64,000 nt of DNA from NCBI GenBank assembly GCA_965198725.1, contig CBDAPX010000001.1:1178001-1242000 (forward strand), in the 5' to 3' direction. Each line of letters starts with the position of its first letter. The stretch's first letter is position 1. The stretch is from CBDAPX01 sp965198725. GTDB lineage: Bacteria > Pseudomonadota > Alphaproteobacteria > Rhodobacterales > Rhodobacteraceae. This document shows, one piece after another, positions 8,855 through 16,980 of the stretch. The notes under the pieces were generated by a model that made no database searches, was not told where the DNA came from, and saw only the letters and a list, made by a program, of their open reading frames with translations. Both the position numbers and the translations under genes were made by a program.

Positions 8855-9577
8855 TTAGACGAAGAACTGGCCGCCATTCGCGGAAATGGTCGATCCATTG
8901 ATAAAGCCTGCGTCATCCGACACGAGGAAACCAACGCAGCGCGCAATCTCTTCTGGTTCGCCCAGACGACCGGCCGGGATTTGCGAAATGATGGCTTCGC
9001 GCACTTTTTCCGGAACGGCCATAACCATATCTGTGCCGATATAGCCGGGGCAAACCGCGTTGGCGGTGATACCGGCCCGCGCGCCTTCTTGCGCCAGTGA
9101 TTTCACGATGCCCAGATCGCCTGCCTTTGTTGCGGCATAGTTCACTTGGGCAAACTGACCTTTCTGGCCGTTGATCGAGCTGATGACGACAATCCGGCCG
9201 AATTTCCGCTCACGCATACCGGGCCAGATCGGGTGGATGGTGTTGAAGACACCGGTCAGGTTCGTATCAATCACCTGGGACCATTGTTCCGGCGTCATCT
9301 TATGAAACGGCGCGTCCCGGGTGATCCCGGCATTGGCGACAACGATTTCAATCGGACCCAAATCTGCTTCGACCTGGGCGAGGCCGGCTTTGGACGCCTC
9401 ATAATCCGCAACGTTCCATTTATAGGTCTTGATGCCGGTTTCTTCTGTGAACTTGGCCGCTGCTTCATCGTTGCCGGCATAAGTCGCCGCGACGGTATGC
9501 CCTGCATCTTTAAGGTTTTGCGAGATAGCGGCGCCGATTCCACGGGATCCGCCGGTGACGAGGGCTACACGAGACAT
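8855..9577 (-). CDS. phaB: Acetoacetyl-CoA reductase
   Basis: An NADPH-dependent short-chain dehydrogenase that reduces acetoacetyl-CoA to (R)-3-hydroxybutyryl-CoA, the precursor of poly-3-hydroxybutyrate and the entry substrate of the EMC pathway. The 240-residue protein has the nucleotide motif GGSRGIG (residues 9-15), NAG (82-84), and a catalytic Ser134-Tyr147-Lys151 set. The PhaB-type sequence around residues 134-151 (SINGQKGQFAQVNYAATKAG) separates it from FabG. It follows phaA after 140 bp on the same strand and ends at the strong terminator 8803-8839. Confidence 0.93.
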   Translation of the reverse strand: MSRVALVTGGSRGIGAAISQNLKDAGHTVAATYAGNDEAAAKFTEETGIKTYKWNVADYEASKAGLAQVEADLGPIEIVVANAGITRDAPFHKMTPEQWSQVIDTNLTGVFNTIHPIWPGMRERKFGRIVVISSINGQKGQFAQVNYAATKAGDLGIVKSLAQEGARAGITANAVCPGYIGTDMVMAVPEKVREAIISQIPAGRLGEPEEIARCVGFLVSDDAGFINGSTISANGGQFFV

Positions 9578-9613
9578 ATTACGGGTTCCTTTTGATCATG
9601 CCGTAATTTTGGT

Positions 9614-9647
9614 ACATCGCAACTGCGATGTCCGCAACATTATTGCG
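9614..9647. promoter_or_regulatory. Inverted repeats upstream of phaB
   Basis: ACATCGCA (9614-9621) and TGCGATGT (9624-9631) are perfect 8-bp arms around two bases, and CGCAA (9633-9637) with TTGCG (9643-9647) form a second inverted repeat. They lie 37-70 bp upstream of the phaB start between phaA and phaB, suggesting an operator for separate control of phaB. The binding protein is unknown. Confidence 0.45.
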
Positions 9648-9680
9648 TGGAAATTAACGAAAATTACACATAAAACGGGA

Positions 9681-9707
9681 AAAGCGGTCAGACACTCTGA
9701 CCGCTTT
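9681..9707 (-). terminator. Terminator of phaA
   Basis: A perfect 12-pair hairpin (9681-9692 with 9696-9707, AAAGCGGTCAGA/TCTGACCGCTTT) with a 3-base loop lies 12 bases after the phaA stop codon. T-rich sequence follows on the minus strand. It would partly insulate phaB from phaA. Confidence 0.8.
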
Positions 9708-9718
9708 CCATCAATTTG

Positions 9719-10894
9719 TCAGTCGCGTTCGACGCACATGGCGACGCCCATTCCGCCACCGATACACAGGGTTGCGAGACCTTTTTTGGCGTCGCGGCGC
9801 TGCATCTCGAACAGCAACGTGTTGAGCACGCGGCAGCCGGATGCGCCGATCGGGTGGCCGATGGCAATCGCACCACCGTTCACGTTCACGATCTCAGGAT
9901 CCCAGCCCATATCCTTGTTCACCGCGCAGGCTTGTGCGGCAAAGGCTTCGTTGGCTTCAACGAGGTCGAGGTCGCTGACCTTCCAGCCCGCTTTTTCCAG
10001 TGCTTTGCGCGAGGCATAGATCGGACCGACACCCATGATCTTGGGGTCGAGGCCGACGGTCGCGAAGGATGCGATGCGGGCCATCGGCGTGATCCCGCGT
10101 TTTTCCGCATTTTCCGCGCTCATCATCAGAACGGCGGCGGCACCGTCATTCAAGCCAGAGGCGTTCGCGGCTGTGACAGAACCGTCTTTGGCAAACGCCG
10201 GACGCAGTTTTTGCATCGCTTCCATTGTGGCGCCGTGGCGGATGTATTCATCCTTATCCATCACGATGTCGCCCTTGCGGGTCTTGATCGTGAACGGGAC
10301 AATTTCATCCGCGAACTTGCCGGCGTTTTGCGCGGCTTCCGCTTTGTTCTGCGAGCTGACGGCAAAAGTGTCCTGCATCTCGCGGCTGATCTGCCATTGC
10401 TCGGCCACGTTTTCGGCGGTCTGGCCCATGTGATAGCCGTTAAAGGCGTCCCACAGACCGTCGCGGATCATGGTGTCGATATATTTCATATCGCCCATTT
10501 TGTGCCCGGCGCGCAGGGCAGCGGCATGGGGGCTCAGCGTCATGTTTTCCTGACCACCAGCCGCGACGATGTCTGCGTCGCCCAATGCGATGTGCTGTGC
10601 CCCGATGGCAACCGCGCGCAAACCCGAGCCGCACACTTGGTTGATGCCCCAAGCCGCGCTTTCAGTTGGCAGGCCGGCGTTGATATGCGCCTGACGGGCC
10701 GGGTTTTGACCCTGTGCTGCCGTCAAAACCTGACCCATAATGGTTTCCGACACGTCGGCTTTCTCAACTCCCGCGCGCTCGACAACAGCTTCGAGAACTG
10801 CTGTTCCCAAATCATGCGCGGGCGTGTTGGCAAATGAGCCTGAAAATGAGCCAACCCCGGTGCGGGCGGCGGATGCGATTACGACATTCGTCAT
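9719..10894 (-). CDS. phaA: Acetyl-CoA C-acetyltransferase (beta-ketothiolase)
   Basis: A biosynthetic thiolase that condenses two acetyl-CoA to acetoacetyl-CoA. The 391-residue length is typical. The acyl-accepting cysteine is in NQVCGSGLRA (about residue 88), the histidine in IGHPIGASG (about 348) and the second active cysteine in CIGGGMG (about 378). With phaB immediately downstream it forms the acetyl-CoA to 3-hydroxybutyryl-CoA module that feeds PHB and the EMC pathway (Ccr, Ecm, Mcl2, Mch in this window). A candidate PhaR-type box lies about 110-120 bp upstream of the start. Confidence 0.95.
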   Translation of the reverse strand: MTNVVIASAARTGVGSFSGSFANTPAHDLGTAVLEAVVERAGVEKADVSETIMGQVLTAAQGQNPARQAHINAGLPTESAAWGINQVCGSGLRAVAIGAQHIALGDADIVAAGGQENMTLSPHAAALRAGHKMGDMKYIDTMIRDGLWDAFNGYHMGQTAENVAEQWQISREMQDTFAVSSQNKAEAAQNAGKFADEIVPFTIKTRKGDIVMDKDEYIRHGATMEAMQKLRPAFAKDGSVTAANASGLNDGAAAVLMMSAENAEKRGITPMARIASFATVGLDPKIMGVGPIYASRKALEKAGWKVSDLDLVEANEAFAAQACAVNKDMGWDPEIVNVNGGAIAIGHPIGASGCRVLNTLLFEMQRRDAKKGLATLCIGGGMGVAMCVERD

Positions 10895-11002
10895 ATGATG
10901 TGTCCTCTACCAATCAGTCGGTCGGGACACACAGGAGCGACGCTTGGAAGCAGGGCGCTCCGCATCCCCCATCCATGGCTCCGTCTGTTATAAGGTTCTT
11001 TG

Positions 11003-11015
11003 CTGCACTGCAACA
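11003..11015. promoter_or_regulatory. Candidate PhaR-type box upstream of phaA
   Basis: CTGCACTGCAACA lies within the wider near-palindrome TTGCTGC-ACT-GCAACAA, between phaA and the EAL gene. Reported PhaR targets in Paracoccus and Rhodobacter are built from CTGC and GCAG arms a few bases apart. Related boxes are found upstream of mcl2, ecm and ccr in this window. Confidence 0.6.
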
Positions 11016-11030
11016 AAAAGGCGAACGGCT

Positions 11031-11882
11031 CTACGCGCGCATCTTGTTTCCAAAGGATTTTTGCCAGGGCGGGCGCACCGTGGGTGCAGCAAAATAGTAT
11101 CCTTGCAAACAGTCGACGCCCAAACCCAGCAGGCAATCGGCATCTGCTTTTGATTCGACAAATTCGGCAATCGTGAACATGTCGAATTGCTTGGCAATGC
11201 TGACCAAAGCGGCGGTGATCGCCTGATTATCGGGGTTGGCATGGATCCCCTTAATAAATTGGCCGTCGATTTTGACCATGTCGAAAAAGAAGTCGCGGAA
11301 ATACCGGATCGACGTATGCCCCGCGCCAAAGTCATCCAGTGCAAAGCTGATCCCTTTCAGGCTGAGGCGGTCCATGAAATCAATCGCAATTTCGGGCACG
11401 GTCATTGCAGATGACTCGGTAATTTCCAGTATCAGCCGTTCGGCGATCCGCGGATCGCGCGCCAGATGGCGGTCCAACACGCGGTTCCATTTATCGTAGC
11501 CGATGGATCGGGCCGACATATTAACCGACAGGCGGATATCCGGAGTTTTCGACAAGGTTCTCAACCCGGCCTCTAATGCCAGGCAATCCAGCTGCCGCCC
11601 CAGTTCCGTGTCTTCTACGTGTGGCATGAATTCCGCCGCCGGAATCACCCGTCCCGCAGCATCCAATACGCGGATCGGGCCCTCATAAAACGCTACTTTG
11701 TGCGGTGGTCTGGCCTGGTGGATGGGTTGAAACGCCAGCATCGTCTGTTTGTGCCGGATCGCCGCAGCAACCATATCCAGCGTGCTGCGGTCCCGTGTCG
11801 AGACGGCCACGCTCAGCGGACTGTCCTGATCGTATGTCACATCCGCAAACCGCCGTCGTCGATTTGGTGTTTTCATGGACAT
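11031..11882 (-). CDS. EAL-domain protein (putative c-di-GMP phosphodiesterase)
   Basis: A stand-alone EAL domain of 283 residues with no attached GGDEF or sensor domain and a short basic N terminus. The signature EAL itself reads EGPIR (residues 67-71), so the Ala and Leu are replaced, but the metal and catalytic positions are present: E67, N121, E153, D183/D184, K204, E240 and Q260. It could therefore still hydrolyse c-di-GMP, or act as a binding protein. It is separate from phaA and divergent from tag. Confidence 0.85.
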   Translation of the reverse strand: MSMKTPNRRRRFADVTYDQDSPLSVAVSTRDRSTLDMVAAAIRHKQTMLAFQPIHQARPPHKVAFYEGPIRVLDAAGRVIPAAEFMPHVEDTELGRQLDCLALEAGLRTLSKTPDIRLSVNMSARSIGYDKWNRVLDRHLARDPRIAERLILEITESSAMTVPEIAIDFMDRLSLKGISFALDDFGAGHTSIRYFRDFFFDMVKIDGQFIKGIHANPDNQAITAALVSIAKQFDMFTIAEFVESKADADCLLGLGVDCLQGYYFAAPTVRPPWQKSFGNKMRA

Positions 11883-12000
11883 GGCCGATCCCCCGGGTTT
11901 CTGACATGCTGTTAAATATTCTCCGAAACGATGAAAGAAGACTTAATATTCCTGTTTTGTTCTGATTTTATGCAAATGCGTTTGAACGGGGAGGTGCGGC

Positions 12001-12570
12001 ATGGAACGGTGTGGTTGGGAAGGATCAGAACAGATTTATGTCGACTATCACGACACAGAATGGGGCGTGCCTGAATATGACAGTCGCGCGCTTTGGGAAA
12101 AGTTGATCCTCGATGGGTTTCAGGCCGGGTTGAGCTGGATCACGATCCTCAAAAAAAGAGACAATTTTCGAGAGGCTTTTGCCGGGTTCGATCCCGTGAC
12201 AATAGCCGAATGGGGCCCGCAAGAGGTTGAAATCCTGTTGCAGAACCCCGGTATCATCCGCCACCGTGGTAAGATAGAGGCCACCATCACCAACGCCCGC
12301 GCCTGGCAGGCCATTGAAGGCCAAGGCGGGTTTGACGAATTTCTGTGGACGTATTTGGACGGTCAGCCTTTGCAAAGCCAATGGCAAACCCGCGCAGACG
12401 TCCCTGCCTTTACGCCTTTATCTGAACAGGTTTCCAAGGACTTAAAGAAAGCCGGTTTTCGATTCTGTGGGCCAACGATTGTTTATGCGTTTATGCAGGC
12501 ATGCGGATTGGTGAACGACCACTTGGTCACATGTCACCGTCACGATCAGGTTGCCGCACTGGCCCGATAG
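12001..12570 (+). CDS. tag: DNA-3-methyladenine glycosylase I
   Basis: TAG removes 3-methyladenine from alkylated DNA as the first step of base excision repair. The 189-residue protein has the expected zinc ligands: Cys4 and His17 near the N terminus, and His174 and Cys178 near the C terminus. The WGVPEYD and GLSWITILKKRDNFREAF motifs are family signatures. A GGGGAGG ribosome site precedes the ATG. Confidence 0.95.
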   Translation: MERCGWEGSEQIYVDYHDTEWGVPEYDSRALWEKLILDGFQAGLSWITILKKRDNFREAFAGFDPVTIAEWGPQEVEILLQNPGIIRHRGKIEATITNARAWQAIEGQGGFDEFLWTYLDGQPLQSQWQTRADVPAFTPLSEQVSKDLKKAGFRFCGPTIVYAFMQACGLVNDHLVTCHRHDQVAALAR

Positions 12571-12643
12571 TCGTTCTGTTCCAAGTCATCCGAACACTCC
12601 GCGCTTCTGCGGTGGGGCGTTCGATGGTAACCAGTCCATTAGA

Positions 12644-13666
12644 ATGACCTCACCCGTTCCAACGATCTTATCCACTGTGTCTCGTCAATTCATCGACGAT
12701 TGGCTTGGCGCTTTGTCTGCCCTTTGCGCGCCGGAACACCTGACCTCTTTAATGGACAGATCTGGGCTGATGATGGACCGGTCGCAGCCTAATGCACGTG
12801 TAACGCTCGACCAGATTGTCAGCCTGTATCAGCTTGCCGCCGTGGAAACCGGTGACGAGATGATGGGGCTTTGGTCGCGACCCGTTCGCCCACGTGCGCT
12901 GCAGCATTTGCTGACAACCGTGCGCGAGGCGAATTCGCTGCCATCCGCGCTCTATCGGTTCTCGACCTTCTGGAACCTTTTGCTGGACGACTATCAGTTC
13001 GCGCTGGATCAAAACGACAATGGATTGACGCTTGCTCTTGAGCCACAAACAGACGCCACGGCACAGCGGTTTGGTCATATGTTGATCCTGAAGCTGGCCC
13101 ATGGGCTTTTGTCTTGGCTTGCCGGCCACGAGGTGCCGGTAAAAGCGGTCGAATTTATGTTCGACCGCCCGGCATTCGATCAGGATTATGCCATCATCTT
13201 TCCCGCACCGTTGCGATTTAATGCGCCGCGCACCTCTCTTTGCTTCGATCCCAAGGACCTTGGTCCGGTCGAGGCCAAAGGAACAGCCGATCTGGATCAC
13301 TTTCTGCAAAATGCGCCCCGCGATTGGATTTTTACAAGCTCGCGCGAACACACCCAATCCCTACGGGTGCGGACATATCTCAATCAATCGGGTTGGGAGG
13401 CTGCAAATCTCGCCAATACCGCAGAGGCGATGCATGTCACACCGCGCACGTTGATCCGCCGGCTGGAGGCGGACGGCACGTCGTTTCAAGCCATCAAGGA
13501 TGCCCTTCGGCGCGACATGGCCATCCGGGATCTGCAAGCCGGGCAAAAGAGCATCGAGGCGATTGCACTCGATGTCGGGTTTTCCTCTGCAGCAAATTTT
13601 CACCGGGCGTTTCAGCGATGGACCGGTAGCACGCCAACGGCTTACAGGCAGACGCGACGGGCATAG
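12644..13666 (+). CDS. AraC-family transcriptional regulator
   Basis: A 340-residue regulator starting at ATG 12644; upstream in-frame starts such as 12551 overlap tag and encode an unlikely N terminus. The first 200 residues resemble the ligand-sensing domain found in OruR/ArgR-like AraC proteins, and the C-terminal 100 residues form the double helix-turn-helix, ending in IALDVGFSSAANFHRAFQRWTGSTPTAYR in family style. It precedes an acyl-CoA dehydrogenase on the same strand, its most likely target; TTGTCAC repeats lie between them. The effector is unknown. Confidence 0.9.
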   Translation: MTSPVPTILSTVSRQFIDDWLGALSALCAPEHLTSLMDRSGLMMDRSQPNARVTLDQIVSLYQLAAVETGDEMMGLWSRPVRPRALQHLLTTVREANSLPSALYRFSTFWNLLLDDYQFALDQNDNGLTLALEPQTDATAQRFGHMLILKLAHGLLSWLAGHEVPVKAVEFMFDRPAFDQDYAIIFPAPLRFNAPRTSLCFDPKDLGPVEAKGTADLDHFLQNAPRDWIFTSSREHTQSLRVRTYLNQSGWEAANLANTAEAMHVTPRTLIRRLEADGTSFQAIKDALRRDMAIRDLQAGQKSIEAIALDVGFSSAANFHRAFQRWTGSTPTAYRQTRRA

Positions 13667-13668
13667 GT

Positions 13669-13696
13669 TTGTCACTTTTTGACAATAGATTGTCAC
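13669..13696. promoter_or_regulatory. TTGTCAC repeats, candidate AraC operator
   Basis: TTGTCAC occurs at 13669-13675 and 13690-13696, a direct repeat with a 21-bp period (two helical turns), with an inverted TTGACAA at 13679-13685 between them. The repeats lie just after the AraC-type gene and about 155-180 bp before the acyl-CoA dehydrogenase start. AraC proteins often bind direct repeats with this spacing. Confidence 0.45.
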
Positions 13697-13849
13697 GCCA
13701 AGAGATAGAGCGCGACACCATTTCTGCCTAAACGTTCCAAAAGCGCCATATTTGTGAGTGTTTTTTCGCTTATGCGCAAAAGCGCCGCCTTCAAAAGGGC
13801 GGGTCGCGTGGCGTTTTAGAACAATAACTTGTTTTGGAGGAACAAATCC

Positions 13850-15061
13850 GTGTCAGAGAAACTCGACGCCATCCTGAAAGCTGCACGTGAGCACGCCGAA
13901 CAGGTGATCTTGCCCAATATCGACAAATGGAAGGCACAAAAATCCTGGCCGCGGGATGCTTCGGATCAGGCCGGCGCGAAGGGATTGACGGGTCTTTACG
14001 CACCAGAGGAATGGGGCGGTCAGGGCCTGTCGCTGGGCCAAGGCATTCAGGTTTATGAACAGCTGGGTCTGGGGGACGGGGCCTATGCCTTTGCCCTTTC
14101 GATGCACAATATCTGCACCTTTGCCGGCTGCGGATACGGCACTGAAGCGTTCAAGGAAAAATGGGCGCGCGATCTGACATCCGGCCGCAAGCTCGCCAAC
14201 TTTGCGCTGACCGAACCACAGTCGGGATCCGACCCGATGCAGATGTACAGCCGTGCCACCATCAATGGCGATGGCACATGGACGATCAGTGGTGCAAAAG
14301 CGTGGGTCAGCTTGGCGACCGAAGCGGACGTTTATTTCACCGTGGTGAAAACCAGCGATGCACCGGGCCACAAAGACATGTCCATGATCGCAATCCCGGC
14401 GGATGCGGAGGGGCTTAGCTTTGGTCCGCTTTATGAAACGCCGTCCTACAATTTCCTGCCGATGTCGGAAATGTACATGGATAACGTCACGGTCAGCGAA
14501 GACAATATCATCCTGCCCATTGGTCAGGGCCTGCAAGGCTCGCTGATGGCCATCGACATCGCCCGCGTATCCATCGCCTCGGGATGCTGCGGCTTGATGC
14601 AGTCGGCGTTGGATACTGCGCTATCCTATTCCAAGAACCGCAAAATGTTTGGGGGCAAGAACCTCGACCTTGATGGCATCCAGTGGATGCTGGGCGAGGT
14701 CGCGACCGAGTTGGAGGCGTCACGCTTGCTCTATCGCAAGGCGGCCGAGGCACTGGGGACACCCGAAGGTCCGCTCATGGCGGCGCACGCAAAACGGTTT
14801 GTCCCGGATGCGGCAGTGAAAGCGGCCAACACGTGCACCCAGGTTCTGGGCGGCATGGGCCTGTTGCAGCCTTACGGCTTGGACCGTCTGTCGCGTCTGG
14901 CGCAAATGCTGCGCATCGTGGATGGCACCACCGAGATCAGCCGGGTTGTGATCGGCCGCTCGCTTCAAAAGCGTGCCGCAACCTTGCCTGATCTGCCGGT
15001 CCCGCAAGGTTTCGGCGAAAAATCCGCTGAGGCCGGGTCAAAAGAACCCGAACTGGCGTAA
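13850..15061 (+). CDS. Acyl-CoA dehydrogenase
   Basis: An FAD-dependent acyl-CoA dehydrogenase of 403 residues that would deliver electrons to ETF. The GTG start at 13850 follows GGAGG with 9-base spacing. FAD/substrate signatures are seen in FALTEPQSGSDP and the C-terminal TTEISR. At the place where most family members have the catalytic glutamate (YEGT), this protein has IVDGT, so the base would be Asp. The substrate is unknown. It follows an AraC regulator and probably forms its target. It is too short, without the N-terminal extension, to be the EMC pathway's methylsuccinyl-CoA dehydrogenase. Confidence 0.92.
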   Translation: MSEKLDAILKAAREHAEQVILPNIDKWKAQKSWPRDASDQAGAKGLTGLYAPEEWGGQGLSLGQGIQVYEQLGLGDGAYAFALSMHNICTFAGCGYGTEAFKEKWARDLTSGRKLANFALTEPQSGSDPMQMYSRATINGDGTWTISGAKAWVSLATEADVYFTVVKTSDAPGHKDMSMIAIPADAEGLSFGPLYETPSYNFLPMSEMYMDNVTVSEDNIILPIGQGLQGSLMAIDIARVSIASGCCGLMQSALDTALSYSKNRKMFGGKNLDLDGIQWMLGEVATELEASRLLYRKAAEALGTPEGPLMAAHAKRFVPDAAVKAANTCTQVLGGMGLLQPYGLDRLSRLAQMLRIVDGTTEISRVVIGRSLQKRAATLPDLPVPQGFGEKSAEAGSKEPELA

Positions 15062-15073
15062 TCGACATAGCGT

Positions 15074-15102
15074 TCCAGCCCCTGCACGGCGCGGGGGCTG
15101 GA
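15074..15102. terminator. Bidirectional terminator between convergent genes
   Basis: TCCAGCCCC (15074-15082) pairs with GGGGCTGGA (15094-15102), forming a 9-bp GC-rich stem between the acyl-CoA dehydrogenase and the converging hydroxylase gene. A short TTTTC follows on the plus strand. Confidence 0.7.
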
Positions 15103-15121
15103 GCATTTTCGACGTTGCATT

Positions 15122-16078
15122 TTACGGAACGATCGACCCGCTCGGATTGTCCAGTTCGAACCCCGGCGTTCCGACGTCCTGTGGATTGCGTTTGAGGTGA
15201 TCAGACTTGATCAATTCCGAAGTTCGGCGACTTTGGTCATGGCTATAGCCCGGCGGATAGAACAGGTATTTCAATCGCTCCGATGGGGTCAGGCCCGGCT
15301 GAAAAGCGTCGCGCAACATGCCGACCCATTCGTGAAACGCCACCCGGATCGGGTTGAAAGTGCCGATATTGTGGACCAGACCATAATCCGGTTTGTTGTC
15401 TTCCTGCTCGGGCACGAAGGTTCCAAAAATCTTGTCCCAGATGATCAGCGTGCCCGCATAGTTACAATCCAGATACCGGGCGTTGCGTCCGTGGTGGACC
15501 CGGTGATGGCTTGGCGTATTCATCACCGCCTCGAACCAGCGTGGCAGCTTGTTGATCGCCTCGGTGTGTATCCAGAACTGATAGATCAGTTTCAAGCCAC
15601 CGCAAAAGAGAACCATCGCCGGGTGAAACCCGATCAGGATCAGCGGTGCGCGGACGACCATCATGAAGGTGAAAGTATAGGTCCATGTCTGACGCAGACC
15701 GGTTGTCAGGTTGAAGTGTTGCGAGCTGTGGTGGTTGACGTGGCTGGCCCAGACCCAGCGCACCCGATGTCCAAAGCGGTGCACCCAATAGTAGCGCAGA
15801 TCGTCCAGCACAAAGCACAAGAGCACGATCCACCAGGACGACCCAAGATCAAAGGGCGTCAGGTCCCAGAGCACCATGAAAAAGCCCCAGGCGACAAAGC
15901 CCAAGAGGATACCAGAAGCGACATTTCCCGCGCCCATGAGCAGGGATGTCACCGAATCCCGCGTTTCATAGCGACCGCCCCGCCCGGTCCACCAGATCCA
16001 GGCGTATTCGATCAAGATAAGCGCAATGAACCCCGGCACGGCCAGCGTCACCACATCGGGATAGGTCAGTTGATCCAT
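15122..16078 (-). CDS. Sterol desaturase / fatty acid hydroxylase superfamily protein
   Basis: A 318-residue integral membrane di-iron enzyme. The histidine boxes of the superfamily are present: HRFGH, HVNHHSSQHFN, and HHRVHHGRN, with several hydrophobic segments around them. It presumably hydroxylates or desaturates a lipid; bacterial relatives act on carotenoids, fatty acids or hopanoid-like substrates and the target cannot be told here. Start at 16078 is supported by GGAGG and by a TGATG overlap with the upstream small gene. Longer starts up to 16246 are improbable. Confidence 0.9.
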   Translation of the reverse strand: MDQLTYPDVVTLAVPGFIALILIEYAWIWWTGRGGRYETRDSVTSLLMGAGNVASGILLGFVAWGFFMVLWDLTPFDLGSSWWIVLLCFVLDDLRYYWVHRFGHRVRWVWASHVNHHSSQHFNLTTGLRQTWTYTFTFMMVVRAPLILIGFHPAMVLFCGGLKLIYQFWIHTEAINKLPRWFEAVMNTPSHHRVHHGRNARYLDCNYAGTLIIWDKIFGTFVPEQEDNKPDYGLVHNIGTFNPIRVAFHEWVGMLRDAFQPGLTPSERLKYLFYPPGYSHDQSRRTSELIKSDHLKRNPQDVGTPGFELDNPSGSIVP

Positions 16079-16464
16079 CAAATCGCCTCCAGCTTTCGGG
16101 CCCATGTTGTGCGTTCCGCTGCTGTCAGGTCCAAACGCACCTCGGGCGCGGCATAATCCGGCAGCCTTACCTTCAGACCGTTGCGCGTTTCGGTCACCGT
16201 GACCGCGCCTAGATACTTTGCGACCGTATCTGCGCCAAAGGACCAAAGCAGCGCAGTCCCCCGCGCGGTGTCCACCAATGCGGCGTGCCCGCTTTGTGCA
16301 ATCAGTGACGACAGCAGCTCATCTTCGGGAAAATGCCGGTGCCAAACCGCACCGATCTGTTCGGCGGTGATTTCGAATGGCTTTGACCGCCCGCTCAGGT
16401 GCAACAAACCGGCAATCCCCAGAATGCCGAACACCACAAGCGCGCCCAAGATCTCCAATGGCAC
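16078..16464 (-). CDS. Small single-pass membrane protein, function unknown
   Basis: A 128-residue protein from GTG 16464, chosen because GGAGG lies 8 bases ahead; upstream ATG at 16488 or 16515 is possible. It begins with one hydrophobic helix (LEILGALVVFGILGIAGLLHL) and a soluble domain follows. No family recognised. Its stop overlaps the hydroxylase start (TGATG), so it is probably made together with that enzyme. Confidence 0.75.
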   Translation of the reverse strand: MPLEILGALVVFGILGIAGLLHLSGRSKPFEITAEQIGAVWHRHFPEDELLSSLIAQSGHAALVDTARGTALLWSFGADTVAKYLGAVTVTETRNGLKVRLPDYAAPEVRLDLTAAERTTWARKLEAI

Positions 16465-16532
16465 GAACAAATCCTCCCGGCCACGCATTCCGGCGGCAGG
16501 GCAGCGATTTGTCAATCAGGCCGTGACGTCAG

Positions 16533-16904
16533 CTATTTTCGCAAGGACAGGATCGCCGCTTCGCCGTCGCCAAGGGATTGCGTCACGCGCATACGGTTTT
16601 TGCCGTCAAATTCGATGGTTTGACAATCGGAGCCAAGCTCTTGCCCGTTGAAGCGACCGTTTCGACAAAAATAGCTATGGCTCCAAAGCCACTTTCCTGT
16701 AACCGGCTTTCCCTCGACGCGCCCCCGAAATGTGCCATCCTTGTTTATGCGCATGTGGTTATGCCCGGTCCCATCCGTAATCCTTTGTCCCACTATGACA
16801 TAGCGAAATACTTCTTCGGTGGTGATCGGAAAAAACTCTTGCGCCGTCGCGGCACTGGTCAGAAACGCCCATGCGGACAATGCGCACGCCATCCAAAGTT
16901 TCAT
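16533..16904 (-). CDS. Secreted protein of unknown function
   Basis: A 123-residue protein from ATG 16904, which has a GGAGG site. It has a signal peptide (MKLWMACALSAWAFLTSAATAQ) with an AxA cleavage site. The mature part has KDGTFRGRVEG and GKWLWSHSYFCRNG, resembling small beta-rich proteins that report a dose-dependent extracytoplasmic component, with two cysteines likely forming a disulfide. No function can be assigned. The next gene encodes a TlpA-like thioredoxin, which would suit disulfide chemistry in the same compartment. Confidence 0.75.
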   Translation of the reverse strand: MKLWMACALSAWAFLTSAATAQEFFPITTEEVFRYVIVGQRITDGTGHNHMRINKDGTFRGRVEGKPVTGKWLWSHSYFCRNGRFNGQELGSDCQTIEFDGKNRMRVTQSLGDGEAAILSLRK

Positions 16905-16980
16905 CGCGCCCCTCCTATGATCCTGATCAACTAGATAACAGGCTTGGACGATCAGACAAAGGGCCAGTGGCCCGCGCGGC

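Noticed and set aside
9716..10837. A 373-codon open frame on the plus strand opposite phaA
   Set aside because: phaA on the minus strand has all thiolase motifs; the opposite frame is a by-product of high GC and codon bias and has no protein-like features.
11705..11965. Plus-strand frame overlapping the EAL gene start
   Set aside because: Shadow frame of the EAL gene without ribosome site or recognisable protein features.
12551..12643. N-terminal extension of the AraC regulator from 12551
   Set aside because: It overlaps the end of tag and encodes a Pro/His-rich stretch with no family similarity; ATG 12644 gives the usual start.
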